Positions 52,886-60,774 of a stretch of DNA of 64,000 bases are shown here, piece by piece (within the stretch, counting starts at the first letter, position 1; each line of letters starts with the position of its first letter). The notes beneath the pieces are model-generated. The model had not been told where the DNA came from, did no database searches, and worked only from the letters and a program-made list of their open reading frames with translations. Position numbers and translations under genes: made by a program. Origin of the DNA: Bradyrhizobium sp. Ghvi (GTDB lineage Bacteria > Pseudomonadota > Alphaproteobacteria > Rhizobiales > Xanthobacteraceae); NCBI RefSeq assembly GCF_900115265.1, contig NZ_FOVU01000001.1, forward strand, positions 655,001 through 719,000, read 5' to 3'.

Positions 52886-53599
52886 TTAAATCCCCAGATA
52901 TTTGTGCTGCAAATCCGGCTCGGCCATCAGCTCGTTCGAGGTGCCGCTCCACACGGTCCTGCCGCGCTCGATGATGGTGTGGCGGTCGCAGATGCGGGCG
53001 AGGTGGTCGACGTTCTTGTCGACGACCAGGATCGACTGGCCCCGGCTCTTCAGCAGCGACAGGCAGTGCCAGATCTCCTCGCGGATCAACGGTGCAAGGC
53101 CCTCGGTGGCCTCATCCAGAATCAGGAGCTTTGGATTGGTCATCAGTGCGCGACCGATGGCGAGCATCTGCTGCTCGCCGCCGGAGAGCTGGTTGCCCAT
53201 GTTGGCGGCGCGTTCAGCGAGCCGCGGAAACAGCACGTAGATAGCAGCTAACGTCCAGGGATTGGCGCTGCCGAAGCGATCGGCAGCGGCAGCGACCAGA
53301 TTTTCTCGGACGGTCAGGTTCGGAAAGATCTGGCGCCCCTCCGGCACGAGCCCGATGCCTAGCTTGGCGATCCGGTAGGACGGGAGCTGGCGCACCTCGG
53401 TGCCCGCAAAGCGAATGCTGCCCGCGCGTGCTGGCGTCAGGCCCATGATGGAGCGGATGGTCGTGGTCTTGCCCATGCCGTTGCGCCCCATCAGCGAGAC
53501 CATCTCGCCTGATTTGATCGACAGGGACAGGCCGAACAGCACCTGGGAAAGGCCATAGCAGGTCTCGATGCCGTCGACCTCGAGCAGCGTGTCAGCCAT
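52886..53599 (-). CDS. Branched-chain-type ABC transporter ATPase (LivF-like)
   Basis: 237 residues. Walker A GRNGMGKTT, signature LSGGEQQMLAIGRAL and Walker B LLILDEATEGLAP are of the LivF/HAAT subfamily, which also serves aromatic acids, urea and amides. Its ATG overlaps the end of the LivG-like gene by eight bases. Last gene of the four-gene transporter operon. Confidence 0.95.
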   Translation of the reverse strand: MADTLLEVDGIETCYGLSQVLFGLSLSIKSGEMVSLMGRNGMGKTTTIRSIMGLTPARAGSIRFAGTEVRQLPSYRIAKLGIGLVPEGRQIFPNLTVRENLVAAAADRFGSANPWTLAAIYVLFPRLAERAANMGNQLSGGEQQMLAIGRALMTNPKLLILDEATEGLAPLIREEIWHCLSLLKSRGQSILVVDKNVDHLARICDRHTIIERGRTVWSGTSNELMAEPDLQHKYLGI

Positions 53600-54359
53600 G
53601 GTGCGTCACCACATGCTGGTCGCCGAGATAGGCGCGCTTGACGTCTTCGTTGGCACGGATCGAGGCGGGATCGCCGGAGGCGATGAGGCGGCCATAGACC
53701 AGCACCGAGATTCGGTCGGCGAGCGCGAACACCGCCGGCATGTCGTGCTCGACCAGCACGATCGAGACCTCCTTGCGCAGCTCCTGCAGCAGCTTCACCA
53801 TGCGCTGGGACTCGGTGACGCCGAGGCCCGCCATGGGCTCGTCAAGCAATAGGAGCTTCGGCTTGCTCGCGAGAGCGACCGCGAGTTCGAGCTCGCGCCG
53901 TTCGCCATGGCTGAGCTTGGACGCGACGACGTCGGCGCGGTGGGCAAGGCCGACGCGGTCGAGCGCAGCATGAGCCGCATCGCGCAGGCCCTTCTCCTTC
54001 CGCGCGTTGGCGAAGAAGCGGAACGAAGTGCCGGCATGGGCCTGCGCCGCCAGTGCGACATTGTCGGCGGCCGTGAAGTCGAGCAGCAGCGAGGTGATCT
54101 GGAACGAACGTGCAAGTCCGAGCGCACAGCGGCGATAGGCCGGCAGATAGGTGATGTCGCGCCCCGCGAGCGTGACGCTGCCGGAATGCGGATCGAGATG
54201 TCCGGTGAGCTGACTGATCAGCGTGGTTTTGCCGGCGCCGTTGGGGCCGATAATGGCATGCAGCTCACCCGCCGCGACGTCGAGCGAGACGTGATCGGTG
54301 GCGACGATGCCGCCGAACCGGCGCACCAGCTTTTCGACGCGGAGCAGCGGCTCAGCCAC
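53592..54359 (-). CDS. Branched-chain-type ABC transporter ATPase (LivG-like)
   Basis: 255 residues, start GTG 54359, overlapping the permease gene by eight bases. Walker A GPNGAGKTT, signature LSHGERRELELAVALA (the SHGE form typical of LivG in aromatic and short-chain transporters), Walker B LLLLDEPMAGLG. It forms the ATPase pair with the LivF-like protein. Confidence 0.95.
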   Translation of the reverse strand: MAEPLLRVEKLVRRFGGIVATDHVSLDVAAGELHAIIGPNGAGKTTLISQLTGHLDPHSGSVTLAGRDITYLPAYRRCALGLARSFQITSLLLDFTAADNVALAAQAHAGTSFRFFANARKEKGLRDAAHAALDRVGLAHRADVVASKLSHGERRELELAVALASKPKLLLLDEPMAGLGVTESQRMVKLLQELRKEVSIVLVEHDMPAVFALADRISVLVYGRLIASGDPASIRANEDVKRAYLGDQHVVTHHG

Positions 54360-55296
54360 GACCGACCCTCCCGAGCAGCCCCATGATGCCGCCGCGGCCG
54401 AACAGCACGATCAGCAGCAAAAGCGGGCCCATGATCAGCGCCCAATATTCGGTGATCTGCGACAGGAACTCCTCCAGCAGCAGATAGACCACCGCACCCA
54501 TGACGGGGCCGAACAGCGTGCCCATGCCGCCGAGGATGACCATCACCATGAGGTCGCCAGAGCGAGTCCAGTACATCACGGCCGGGCTGACGAAGTCGGT
54601 GTTGTTGGCAAGCAGCGCGCCGGCGAGGCCACACATCGTACCTGATATGACGAAGCAGGCGAGTTGGTAGCGTTTTGCGGGAAAGCCGATCGCCTGCATG
54701 CGCTGCTCGTTGGAACGCAGGCCCTGCACGACGAGGCCGAAACGCGAATTGACGATGCGCCAGACCAGGAAGATCACGCCGAACAGGCAGGCAAGGCAGA
54801 GATAGTAGAACTGCGTGCGGTTCGAGAGGTTGACCAGGCCGGAGAAGTCGCTGCGGTTGTAGACGGTGAGGCCGTCATCGCCGCCGTAACGGGCCAGCCC
54901 CGAGGCGACGTAGTAGGCCATCTGCGCGAAGGCGAGCGTGATCATGATGAAATAGACGCCGCGGGTGCGCAAAGAGAGCGCGCCGATCACCAGCGCATAG
55001 ACCGCGGAGGCTGCCAGCGCGACCGGAAACTGGATGAAGCCGCTTCCAACGCCTTCCTGCGCCAACATACCGACGGCGTAACCCCCGATGCCGAGATAGG
55101 CGGCGTGGCCAAAGCTCATCATGCCGCCAAAGCCCATGATGAGGTTGAGGCTGGCTGCCGCGAGCGCCAGGATGACGATGCGGGTGAACAGGGTCAGGAT
55201 GAAGATGTTGCCGGAGAGATACGAATAGAGCGGCAGCAGCACGAGGCCTGCCAACATCAGGGCCGTGACGGCCTTGCTCACGCTCAAACCCTTCAT
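54352..55296 (-). CDS. Branched-chain-type ABC transporter permease (LivM-like)
   Basis: 314 residues with about eight to nine hydrophobic segments. LIMGFGGMMSFGHAAYLGIGGYA and VILGGMGTLFGPVMGAVVYLLLEE are the LivM family blocks. It starts 13 bases after the LivH-like stop codon. It forms the membrane channel with the LivH-like protein. Confidence 0.95.
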   Translation of the reverse strand: MKGLSVSKAVTALMLAGLVLLPLYSYLSGNIFILTLFTRIVILALAAASLNLIMGFGGMMSFGHAAYLGIGGYAVGMLAQEGVGSGFIQFPVALAASAVYALVIGALSLRTRGVYFIMITLAFAQMAYYVASGLARYGGDDGLTVYNRSDFSGLVNLSNRTQFYYLCLACLFGVIFLVWRIVNSRFGLVVQGLRSNEQRMQAIGFPAKRYQLACFVISGTMCGLAGALLANNTDFVSPAVMYWTRSGDLMVMVILGGMGTLFGPVMGAVVYLLLEEFLSQITEYWALIMGPLLLLIVLFGRGGIMGLLGRVGRG

Positions 55297-55309
55297 CGAC
55301 GCAAGCTCT

Positions 55310-56227
55310 TCATCGGCGACTGGCCGGAAACAGCCCCTCCGGCCGCACCACCAGCACGATCGCCATCAGGAGGTAGATCAGCATGGAGGACAGCGCAGGC
55401 GCGGCAGTGGAGGCAGCGGCGCCACTCAGCACCTCCCGCAGCAGATTCGGCAGGAAGGCGCGGCCGAGCGTGTCGATCATGCCGACGAAGATCGCAGCGA
55501 GGAACGCGCCGCGGATCGAGCCGATACCTCCGATGACGATGATGACGAAGGCGAGGATCAAGATGTTCTCACCCATGCCGATCTGCACGGTGAGGATCGG
55601 CGCCTGCATCAGGCCGGCAAGGCCAGCGAGCGCGGCCCCGAGACCGAACACCAGCGTGTAGAGCAACTTGATGTTGATGCCGAGCGCGCCAATCATCTCC
55701 CGGTTGGAGGCGCCGGCGCGGATCAGCATGCCGATGCGCGTGCGCATCACGCCGAGATAGAGCAAAAGGGCCACCAGCAGCGCCACGACGATGATGGCGA
55801 GGCGGTAGGCCGGATAGTGAATGCCGGGCAGGATCGGCACCGGCACGGTCAGCCAGGCCGGCAGCGGCAGCGCCAGGCCGGCCGGGCCCCAGATCAGACG
55901 CACGGCCTCGTTGAAGAACAGGATCAGGCCGAAGGTCGCGAGCACGTGGTCGAGATGGTCGCGCCCGTAGAGATGCCGCAGCGCACTCATTTCCAGCACG
56001 ATGCCGAGCACCAATGTCGCCCCCAGCGCCAGCAGCGCGCCAAGCAGGAAGCTGCCGGTCCACGCCGCGAAAGTCGCGGCGAAATAGGCACCCATCATGT
56101 AGAGCGAGCCGTGCGCGAGGTTGACGAGATCCATGATCCCGAACACCAGCGTCAGGCCGGCGGCGAGCAGGAACAGCAGCAGACCGAACTGCAATCCGTT
56201 CAAGAACTGTTCGACGACGAGCAGCAT
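55310..56227 (-). CDS. Branched-chain-type ABC transporter permease (LivH-like)
   Basis: 305 residues from ATG 56227. The frame opens one codon earlier with TTG. About eight hydrophobic segments. FGIMDLVNLAHGSLYMMGAY and VIVIGGIGSIRGAFLAAIFVG are LivH blocks. It is the first gene of the operon. There is no binding-protein gene next to it. The nearest in the window is the one at 63193-64000 on the same strand. Upstream lies a triple TGCA operator-like array. Confidence 0.94.
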   Translation of the reverse strand: MLLVVEQFLNGLQFGLLLFLLAAGLTLVFGIMDLVNLAHGSLYMMGAYFAATFAAWTGSFLLGALLALGATLVLGIVLEMSALRHLYGRDHLDHVLATFGLILFFNEAVRLIWGPAGLALPLPAWLTVPVPILPGIHYPAYRLAIIVVALLVALLLYLGVMRTRIGMLIRAGASNREMIGALGINIKLLYTLVFGLGAALAGLAGLMQAPILTVQIGMGENILILAFVIIVIGGIGSIRGAFLAAIFVGMIDTLGRAFLPNLLREVLSGAAASTAAPALSSMLIYLLMAIVLVVRPEGLFPASRR

Positions 56228-56370
56228 CAAAGCTCTTTCAGGCGCATGCGGACGCGCGCCGATGTTCGAACACAGTCGCCATCAGTGAAAGAGCTCCCCC
56301 TGCCTCTTCAAGGCGGAAAAATGGGTAATGGCAGTATCGTTCCGAGGCAAGAGCGATTCGACACCAAACA

Positions 56371-56394
56371 TGCACTTTGTTGCATGCCGATGCA
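56371..56394. promoter_or_regulatory. Triple TGCA array phased at 10 bp, putative BoxR operator
   Basis: TGCA words start at 56371, 56381 and 56391, that is TGCA-N6-TGCA-N6-TGCA, repeating once per helical turn. This is the word and spacing reported for BzdR/BoxR operators. It lies about 145 bases upstream of the LivH-like start and suggests the transporter is controlled by the BoxR encoded at 47226-48134. Confidence 0.7.
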
Positions 56395-56474
56395 TCTGAT
56401 CAACGCCCGCCGTGCAAAGCCCGCCCCGGCACGAAGGCTGTCGCGCCGGATGGGGTAGCCTGCCGCACCCAAAC

Positions 56475-56509
56475 GATCACCCTCTCCCGTTGCCGGGGAG
56501 CGGGTGATC
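56475..56509 (-). terminator. Possible terminator hairpin after the quorum-sensing genes
   Basis: GATCACCC at 56475-56482 pairs with GGGTGATC at 56502-56509, and the inner CTCCCGTTGCCGGGGAG extends the stem. In the minus-strand direction it follows the 72-codon gene by 24 bases. There is only a weak T-stretch (GTTTGGG), so it may instead be a REP-like element. Confidence 0.45.
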
Positions 56510-56532
56510 CACTGTCGAAGTGATGGGGACGT

Positions 56533-56751
56533 CTAATGCGACGTGACCTGGCGAGGGAGGTCGTTCGGCTCGTTGAGCTCGCTGTTGGCGGTGGAGGCCT
56601 CCAGCGCGGCCATTCGGAATATGTAGGCAAGCGTCCCCAGCCCGGCGTCCTCCGCCATCTGCGCCAGTTCGAGCGCCATGTCGGACATGTAGCCGAGATT
56701 CTCGTCCTTGGTCTGCGCCATGATCTGGCTGTCTCGCATCATGTTCGACAT
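56533..56751 (-). CDS. Small protein coupled to the AHL synthase gene, unknown function
   Basis: 72 residues from ATG 56751, one base after the bjaI stop codon (TGAGATG). A longer frame from 56826 overlaps bjaI and is not favoured. Composition is acidic and helical: YMSDMALELAQMAEDAGLG, TLAYIFRMAALEAS. No cysteine, signal peptide or membrane segment. The tight spacing says it is translated with bjaI. I do not recognise a family. A modulator of quorum sensing or simply a co-expressed protein are both open. Confidence 0.82.
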   Translation of the reverse strand: MSNMMRDSQIMAQTKDENLGYMSDMALELAQMAEDAGLGTLAYIFRMAALEASTANSELNEPNDLPRQVTSH

Positions 56752-56752
56752 C

Positions 56753-57412
56753 TCAGGCGCTCTTTCGTTGTGCGGCGGTGCGGCCGCAGAGGTTGGCACG
56801 GGCAATGCAATCGAGACGCGGTCCATCCTGATGGACGACGTTCTTCATACCGATGCGATCATGCAGGGCATCGACCGTCGCCTGGCGAATGTCGATGGTC
56901 GCGGCCATGGTCCAGGCATTCTCCACCAGCCCAGGCAGGCCAAGCGGCGTTACGACGAACCCGGCCTCGTGAAAACGCGGCAACCACCACGTCTCCATGA
57001 TCGCGCTGACCTGCGCGACACCCTGATGGAGACAGAACTCCTGCACCGCAGCCATCAATTGCAGATTGAGGGCACCGTCGCGGCGCTCGCGTACGACGAA
57101 ATAGCGCGACCACTCCCAGACCAGCGGATTCGAAGGACAGCCGCGCACGGCCGCGAGATGCGGGAACACCTCGCTCATCATCGAAGGCTTGGTCGTCGGA
57201 TAAAGCCGGTGCCCGCCGATAACGCGGCGCCCTTCCAGCGCGAGCAGATAAACGGTGTCCTCGTTGTCATAGGAATCGATCTCGCGGAGATCCGGCTTGC
57301 GGAGCGTCTCCCAGTGCCGTTCCTCGACGAATATATCGTGGCGCAAGCGGAAATGTTGCTCGATGACATCTTCGTAGAGGTGGCGGTTCAGCGCGGAAAT
57401 TGCGTGAATCAT
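56753..57412 (-). CDS. bjaI: Acyl-homoserine-lactone synthase (BjaI/BraI type)
   Basis: 219 residues from ATG 57412. The LuxI-invariant residues are present: Arg, Phe and Trp in FRLRHDIFVEERHWE, two Asp in EIDSYDNEDTVYLL, Arg in GGHRLYPT and Glu/Arg in WEWSRYFV. It closely resembles BjaI of B. diazoefficiens and BraI of photosynthetic strains, which use isovaleryl-CoA and cinnamoyl-CoA respectively instead of acyl-ACP. Which branched or aryl signal this one makes cannot be read directly. A 14-bp palindrome lies 60 bases upstream. Confidence 0.94.
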   Translation of the reverse strand: MIHAISALNRHLYEDVIEQHFRLRHDIFVEERHWETLRKPDLREIDSYDNEDTVYLLALEGRRVIGGHRLYPTTKPSMMSEVFPHLAAVRGCPSNPLVWEWSRYFVVRERRDGALNLQLMAAVQEFCLHQGVAQVSAIMETWWLPRFHEAGFVVTPLGLPGLVENAWTMAATIDIRQATVDALHDRIGMKNVVHQDGPRLDCIARANLCGRTAAQRKSA

Positions 57413-57471
57413 GAAATCCCCCATTCAGCCTCAATGGAGGTAGCCTCCGCGAAAAGGCGCGGATTCGGTAT

Positions 57472-57485
57472 TGGGAAATTTCCCA
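57472..57485. promoter_or_regulatory. lux-box-like palindrome upstream of bjaI
   Basis: TGGGAAATTTCCCA is a perfect 14-bp palindrome, 60 bases before the bjaI ATG and 10 bases after the bjaR stop codon. Its place is right for BjaR binding and signal-dependent activation or repression of bjaI. Confidence 0.82.
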
Positions 57486-57494
57486 GTACGCCGC

Positions 57495-58223
57495 CTAGGG
57501 ATTGATGATCTTGTAACGAATCGCGAGCGCAACCGCATGCGTACGGTTGACGGCACCCAACTTGCGCGCAGCAGTTGCAAGATGCTCTTCGGCGGTGCGC
57601 TGCGTGATGTGCAGGATTTCGCCGATTTCCCAGGCCGACTTGCCCTGCGATGCCCACGCGATCACTTCGCGCTCGCGCGGGGTCAGGCGCGCCGACGGAT
57701 GCGGCGACGGCGCGAGCAGACGGCGAATGTGGTCGAAGCCGTACATCGCCATCAGATGCAGCGCCGGCTTGCTGCGGGCATTGAGATCGAGATGGACGCC
57801 ACCGAGCGACACCGCGGCCTCATAGCCGGTGAGCCCATGGATCGGCACGATGAAGCCGCGCGACATCCGAAAATCGGTGGCGCGGTTCATCACCTCGGCC
57901 GCGTCCGGCTCGCGTTCGGCATCATACGGCGCTTCCGACCATTCAAACGGGTTGACCGATAGCCGGCATAGCCGCACCACTGGATCGGCGCGGTCGTAGT
58001 TGCTTTTGGTATAAAGGCTGAACCACCCCGCAGGCCAGCGCTTGGCGAGCACCATCTGCGCGAAGCGTTGATCAGGATTCGGCAGACCGGTCACGATGAT
58101 GGTTTCAAAACCGAAGCGACCGAATGCTGTTTCGAGCGCATCCATAGCCTCCGGAACCCTGTCAAAGGCTCCGAGCCCTTCGATGAAGTCCAGCGCTTCG
58201 CGCCCATAATCAACAGCGGACAT
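57495..58223 (-). CDS. bjaR: LuxR-family quorum-sensing regulator (BjaR type)
   Basis: 242 residues. The N-terminal autoinducer-binding domain has the conserved Trp/Tyr/Asp pattern (WFSLYTKSNYDRADPVVRLC). The C-terminal HTH (about 178-240) contains LTPREREVIAWASQGKSAWE and QRTAEEHLATAARKLGAVNR. It binds the lactone made by BjaI and acts on the palindrome just downstream. Gene order bjaR-bjaI on one strand, 83 bases apart. Confidence 0.94.
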   Translation of the reverse strand: MSAVDYGREALDFIEGLGAFDRVPEAMDALETAFGRFGFETIIVTGLPNPDQRFAQMVLAKRWPAGWFSLYTKSNYDRADPVVRLCRLSVNPFEWSEAPYDAEREPDAAEVMNRATDFRMSRGFIVPIHGLTGYEAAVSLGGVHLDLNARSKPALHLMAMYGFDHIRRLLAPSPHPSARLTPREREVIAWASQGKSAWEIGEILHITQRTAEEHLATAARKLGAVNRTHAVALAIRYKIINP

Positions 58224-58389
58224 CGATGCGTTCCCTGCCCCCTCACAGCTCCGTATAGCACGTCTTGGGCGACTGCCTCAATTCAGTGCGTCCGTAATTT
58301 ACCGGTGTGGCACTTGCACCGAAGATTTAATCTACTTGTGGAGGAAGTGACGTATAGTTACACCTGACGTCTAGAGCGGGAGCGCCACG

Positions 58390-58566
58390 ATGGAAGACGA
58401 GAACATCGCCCTCAACAGCGTGCTCGGCCTGGAATTGAACCGTGTTTTTTTCGCCGTCCGCGATACGGCAAACAAGCAGAAGATCATCGAATTCGCGCGT
58501 GACGTGCTGCAAAGCGAGCGCCGCAAGCTCGTCGACAGCGCGTCGCCGGAGAGCCCTGCGAGCTAG
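58390..58566 (+). CDS. Small hypothetical protein
   Basis: 58 residues, MEDENIALNSVLGLELNRVF at the start and QSERRKLVDSASPESPAS at the end. AGAGCGGGAG lies just upstream and could be a ribosome-binding site. Mixed-charge helical composition, no motif. It is divergent from bjaR, so its promoter region is shared with the quorum-sensing genes. I do not recognise it, and it may be spurious. Confidence 0.5.
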   Translation: MEDENIALNSVLGLELNRVFFAVRDTANKQKIIEFARDVLQSERRKLVDSASPESPAS

Positions 58567-58767
58567 CACGCAGCTTGCAGTAGACGACGCCGATGCAACC
58601 GATCGCGCGACGATGCCCTTCGATGTGAGCACTGGCTTTTCTCGAAACAGTGTGACTGCGAAGTTACCCGTCCTTCTTCCCGCCATTAAAGCCTCAATTG
58701 CCGCTGGATGACATGACCGCTGTCGTGAGATGATCGCCGCTACGATCGTCTTTCGGATGCCAAGATC

Positions 58768-59706
58768 ATGATGACGCTACGCCAGGTTGAAGTGATCCGT
58801 GCCGTGATGGTGACGGGCACCATTGGCGGTGCAGCAAAGCTGCTCAACGTCTCGGCACCCGGGATCAGCCGGCTGGTCAAATACACCGAGCGCTCGCTCG
58901 GCATCCGCTTCTTCCAGCGCCAGAACGGCCGCTACTTCCCGACGCCGGAAGCCGAGAGCATTTTCGAGCAGATCAACGGCGTCTACAAGAAAGTCGACGA
59001 TCTCTCCGAGATCATCTCCAAGATCGGTCGCGGCGGCTTGTCCGAGCTGCGCATCGGCTCGGTGCCGAGCATCTCGCAGGTGATGGTGCCGCGCGCCATC
59101 GAGCGGGTGCGCCGCCGCTATCCCGATCTCGGCATCGACATCAACATCCTCAAGCTCGAGGAAGCCATCGACTATCTCATGCTCGGCCGCGGCGAGTGCG
59201 TGGCGATGAGCTACCGGCTGGAGCATTCCGGGCTCGACTTCATGCCGCTCGCCTCGGGCGAGCTCTACTGCGTTGTACCGCCGGGCCACGAGCTCGCCGG
59301 CCGCAAGCAGGTCTCGGCCGCCGAGATCACCCAGTACCCGCTGATCGGCATTGATCCCAACGATCCCTACGGCCGGATCATGGCCGAGATCTTTGCGCGC
59401 AACCGGCTCGCCTACAACATCACCATCCGCGCGCGCTTCGGCACCACGGTCTGCGCGCTGGTGAAGGCGGGGCTCGGCATCGCCATCATCGACCAGTTCA
59501 CGGTGGCCCATGGCGGCTACCCCGGGGTCGAACTCCTGAAGATTGCCGAGCCGACGCGGTTCGACACCTACATCGCAGTCAAGCGCGGCGCGCCGCTGTC
59601 GCTGCATGTCGAGTGTTTCATCGAGTCCCTACGCGCCGAGATGCGCGCGCTCGAGCCGTCCCGCAGCAATGGCAAGCTTGCGGTGGGGCGCGGACGAAAG
59701 AAATAA
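58768..59706 (+). CDS. LysR-family regulator of the quinate/shikimate genes
   Basis: 312 residues (tandem ATGs at 58768 and 58771). N-terminal HTH (about 3-62): GTIGGAAKLLNVSAPGISRL. C-terminal substrate-binding domain (about 90-300) with IGSVPSISQVMVPRAI and VCALVKAGLGIAIIDQF. LysR regulators of aromatic catabolism respond to a pathway intermediate. It runs in the same direction as the shikimate dehydrogenase gene downstream. The effector is unknown. Confidence 0.92.
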   Translation: MMTLRQVEVIRAVMVTGTIGGAAKLLNVSAPGISRLVKYTERSLGIRFFQRQNGRYFPTPEAESIFEQINGVYKKVDDLSEIISKIGRGGLSELRIGSVPSISQVMVPRAIERVRRRYPDLGIDINILKLEEAIDYLMLGRGECVAMSYRLEHSGLDFMPLASGELYCVVPPGHELAGRKQVSAAEITQYPLIGIDPNDPYGRIMAEIFARNRLAYNITIRARFGTTVCALVKAGLGIAIIDQFTVAHGGYPGVELLKIAEPTRFDTYIAVKRGAPLSLHVECFIESLRAEMRALEPSRSNGKLAVGRGRKK

Positions 59707-59707
59707 C

Positions 59708-59863
59708 ATGGTGTTGGGTTTGCGGGACAAAAGGGTAATTGTGTTAGCCGGGGGAATGACTATCGTCGCTCTCGGAATGACGCGGATTTCTCCATTAATG
59801 CTGGGACCGAATGCGCCCAACGAGACGATAGCGAACCATGACGAAGCGCGGATACGCCGCTAG
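59708..59863 (+). CDS. Short open frame, possible remnant of a membrane transporter gene
   Basis: 51 codons starting one base after the LysR stop codon and overlapping the next gene by 26 bases. The product MVLGLRDKRVIVLAGGMTIV then ALGMTRISPLML looks like a cytoplasmic start plus the first membrane helix of a major-facilitator-type transporter, then loses similarity. It could be a truncated transporter or a chance frame. Confidence 0.35.
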   Translation: MVLGLRDKRVIVLAGGMTIVALGMTRISPLMLGPNAPNETIANHDEARIRR

Positions 59864-60716
59864 CAAAAAGCTCCTCACCGGCCTGATCGGCGCGCCGATC
59901 GCGCATTCCGCCTCCCCCGCCATGCATGAGCGCGCCGCTGAAGCCCTAGGCCTGCGCGGCCATTATCAGCTCATCGAGGTCGCGGGCGCCGATGCGGCCG
60001 GGCTCCGCATGATGCTGGAGGGCGTGCGGCGCCTCGGCTTCGCCGGCGTCAACGTCACCTTTCCGTACAAGGAGGCGGTGGTCCCGCTGCTCGACGAGCT
60101 GGCACCGGGTGCGGCCGCAATGGGCGCGGTCAACACGATCGTCGTCAGGGATAACAGGCTGATCGGCCACAACACCGACACCACGGGCTTTGCACGTGCC
60201 GTCGCTCCGCTGCTGTCGCCCACGGGGAACGCGGTCGCCGTGATCGGCACAGGCGGCGTCGGCAAGGCGATCGCTTTTGCGCTGGCGAGCCTGAAGGTTG
60301 CCGACCTGCGCATCTTCGACACCGAGCCGGCCCGCGCCGAGAAACTCGCCGCGCTGCTGGCCAGGCATGGCGGCGCGCGGGTTGCCGGAAACGTCAAGGA
60401 CGCGCTCGACGGAGCAACCGGCCTCGTCAACGGCACGCCGGTCGGCATGCTGCCGAATCGCGACACCCCGGTGCCGGCCTCGCTGCTGCGCGAAAATCTG
60501 TGGGTCGCCGACGCCGTCTATTCGCCGCTGATCACGCCGCTGCTGACCGCGGCCCGAGCCAAGGGCGCGCGGATCATGACCGGGCGAGAGCTCGCGATCT
60601 ACCAGGCGGCTGACGCGTTCGAGCTGTTCGCCGGCCTTGCCCCGTCGACCCAAGTCATGGGAGAGGCTTTCGACGAGGTGATGGCGGCAAGAAGCTCTGC
60701 CTATTACGCAGCGTAA
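59838..60716 (+). CDS. Shikimate/quinate 5-dehydrogenase (AroE family)
   Basis: 292 residues. Substrate-binding start LIGAPIAHSASPAMHERAAE, catalytic Lys in GVNVTFPYKEAVVPL, Asp in GHNTDTTGFARA, and the NAD(P) fold VIGTGGVGKAIAFALA. The nucleotide loop after the second strand reads FDTEPARAEKL, an acidic residue that favours NAD+ as in catabolic quinate/shikimate dehydrogenases. With LysR upstream and quiC downstream it probably oxidises shikimate or quinate for growth rather than serving the biosynthetic pathway. Confidence 0.92.
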   Translation: MTKRGYAASKKLLTGLIGAPIAHSASPAMHERAAEALGLRGHYQLIEVAGADAAGLRMMLEGVRRLGFAGVNVTFPYKEAVVPLLDELAPGAAAMGAVNTIVVRDNRLIGHNTDTTGFARAVAPLLSPTGNAVAVIGTGGVGKAIAFALASLKVADLRIFDTEPARAEKLAALLARHGGARVAGNVKDALDGATGLVNGTPVGMLPNRDTPVPASLLRENLWVADAVYSPLITPLLTAARAKGARIMTGRELAIYQAADAFELFAGLAPSTQVMGEAFDEVMAARSSAYYAA

Positions 60717-60774
60717 CCGAAGCGGCCGGATACAAGGCCGTCACCAGAACCGAACGTCCAAAGGGAGGAATGGG

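Larger units (their letters stand above)
56231..56532. other. Intergenic region upstream of the transporter operon
   Basis: 302 bases between the transporter operon and the quorum-sensing genes. It contains the triple TGCA array (56371-56394) and, near the quorum-sensing end, the hairpin at 56475-56509. No small gene is apparent. Confidence 0.6.

Noticed and set aside
58310..58330. Sigma-54 promoter (TGGCAC...TTGCA) upstream of bjaR
   Set aside because: The two words are adjacent instead of separated by the required five-base spacer.
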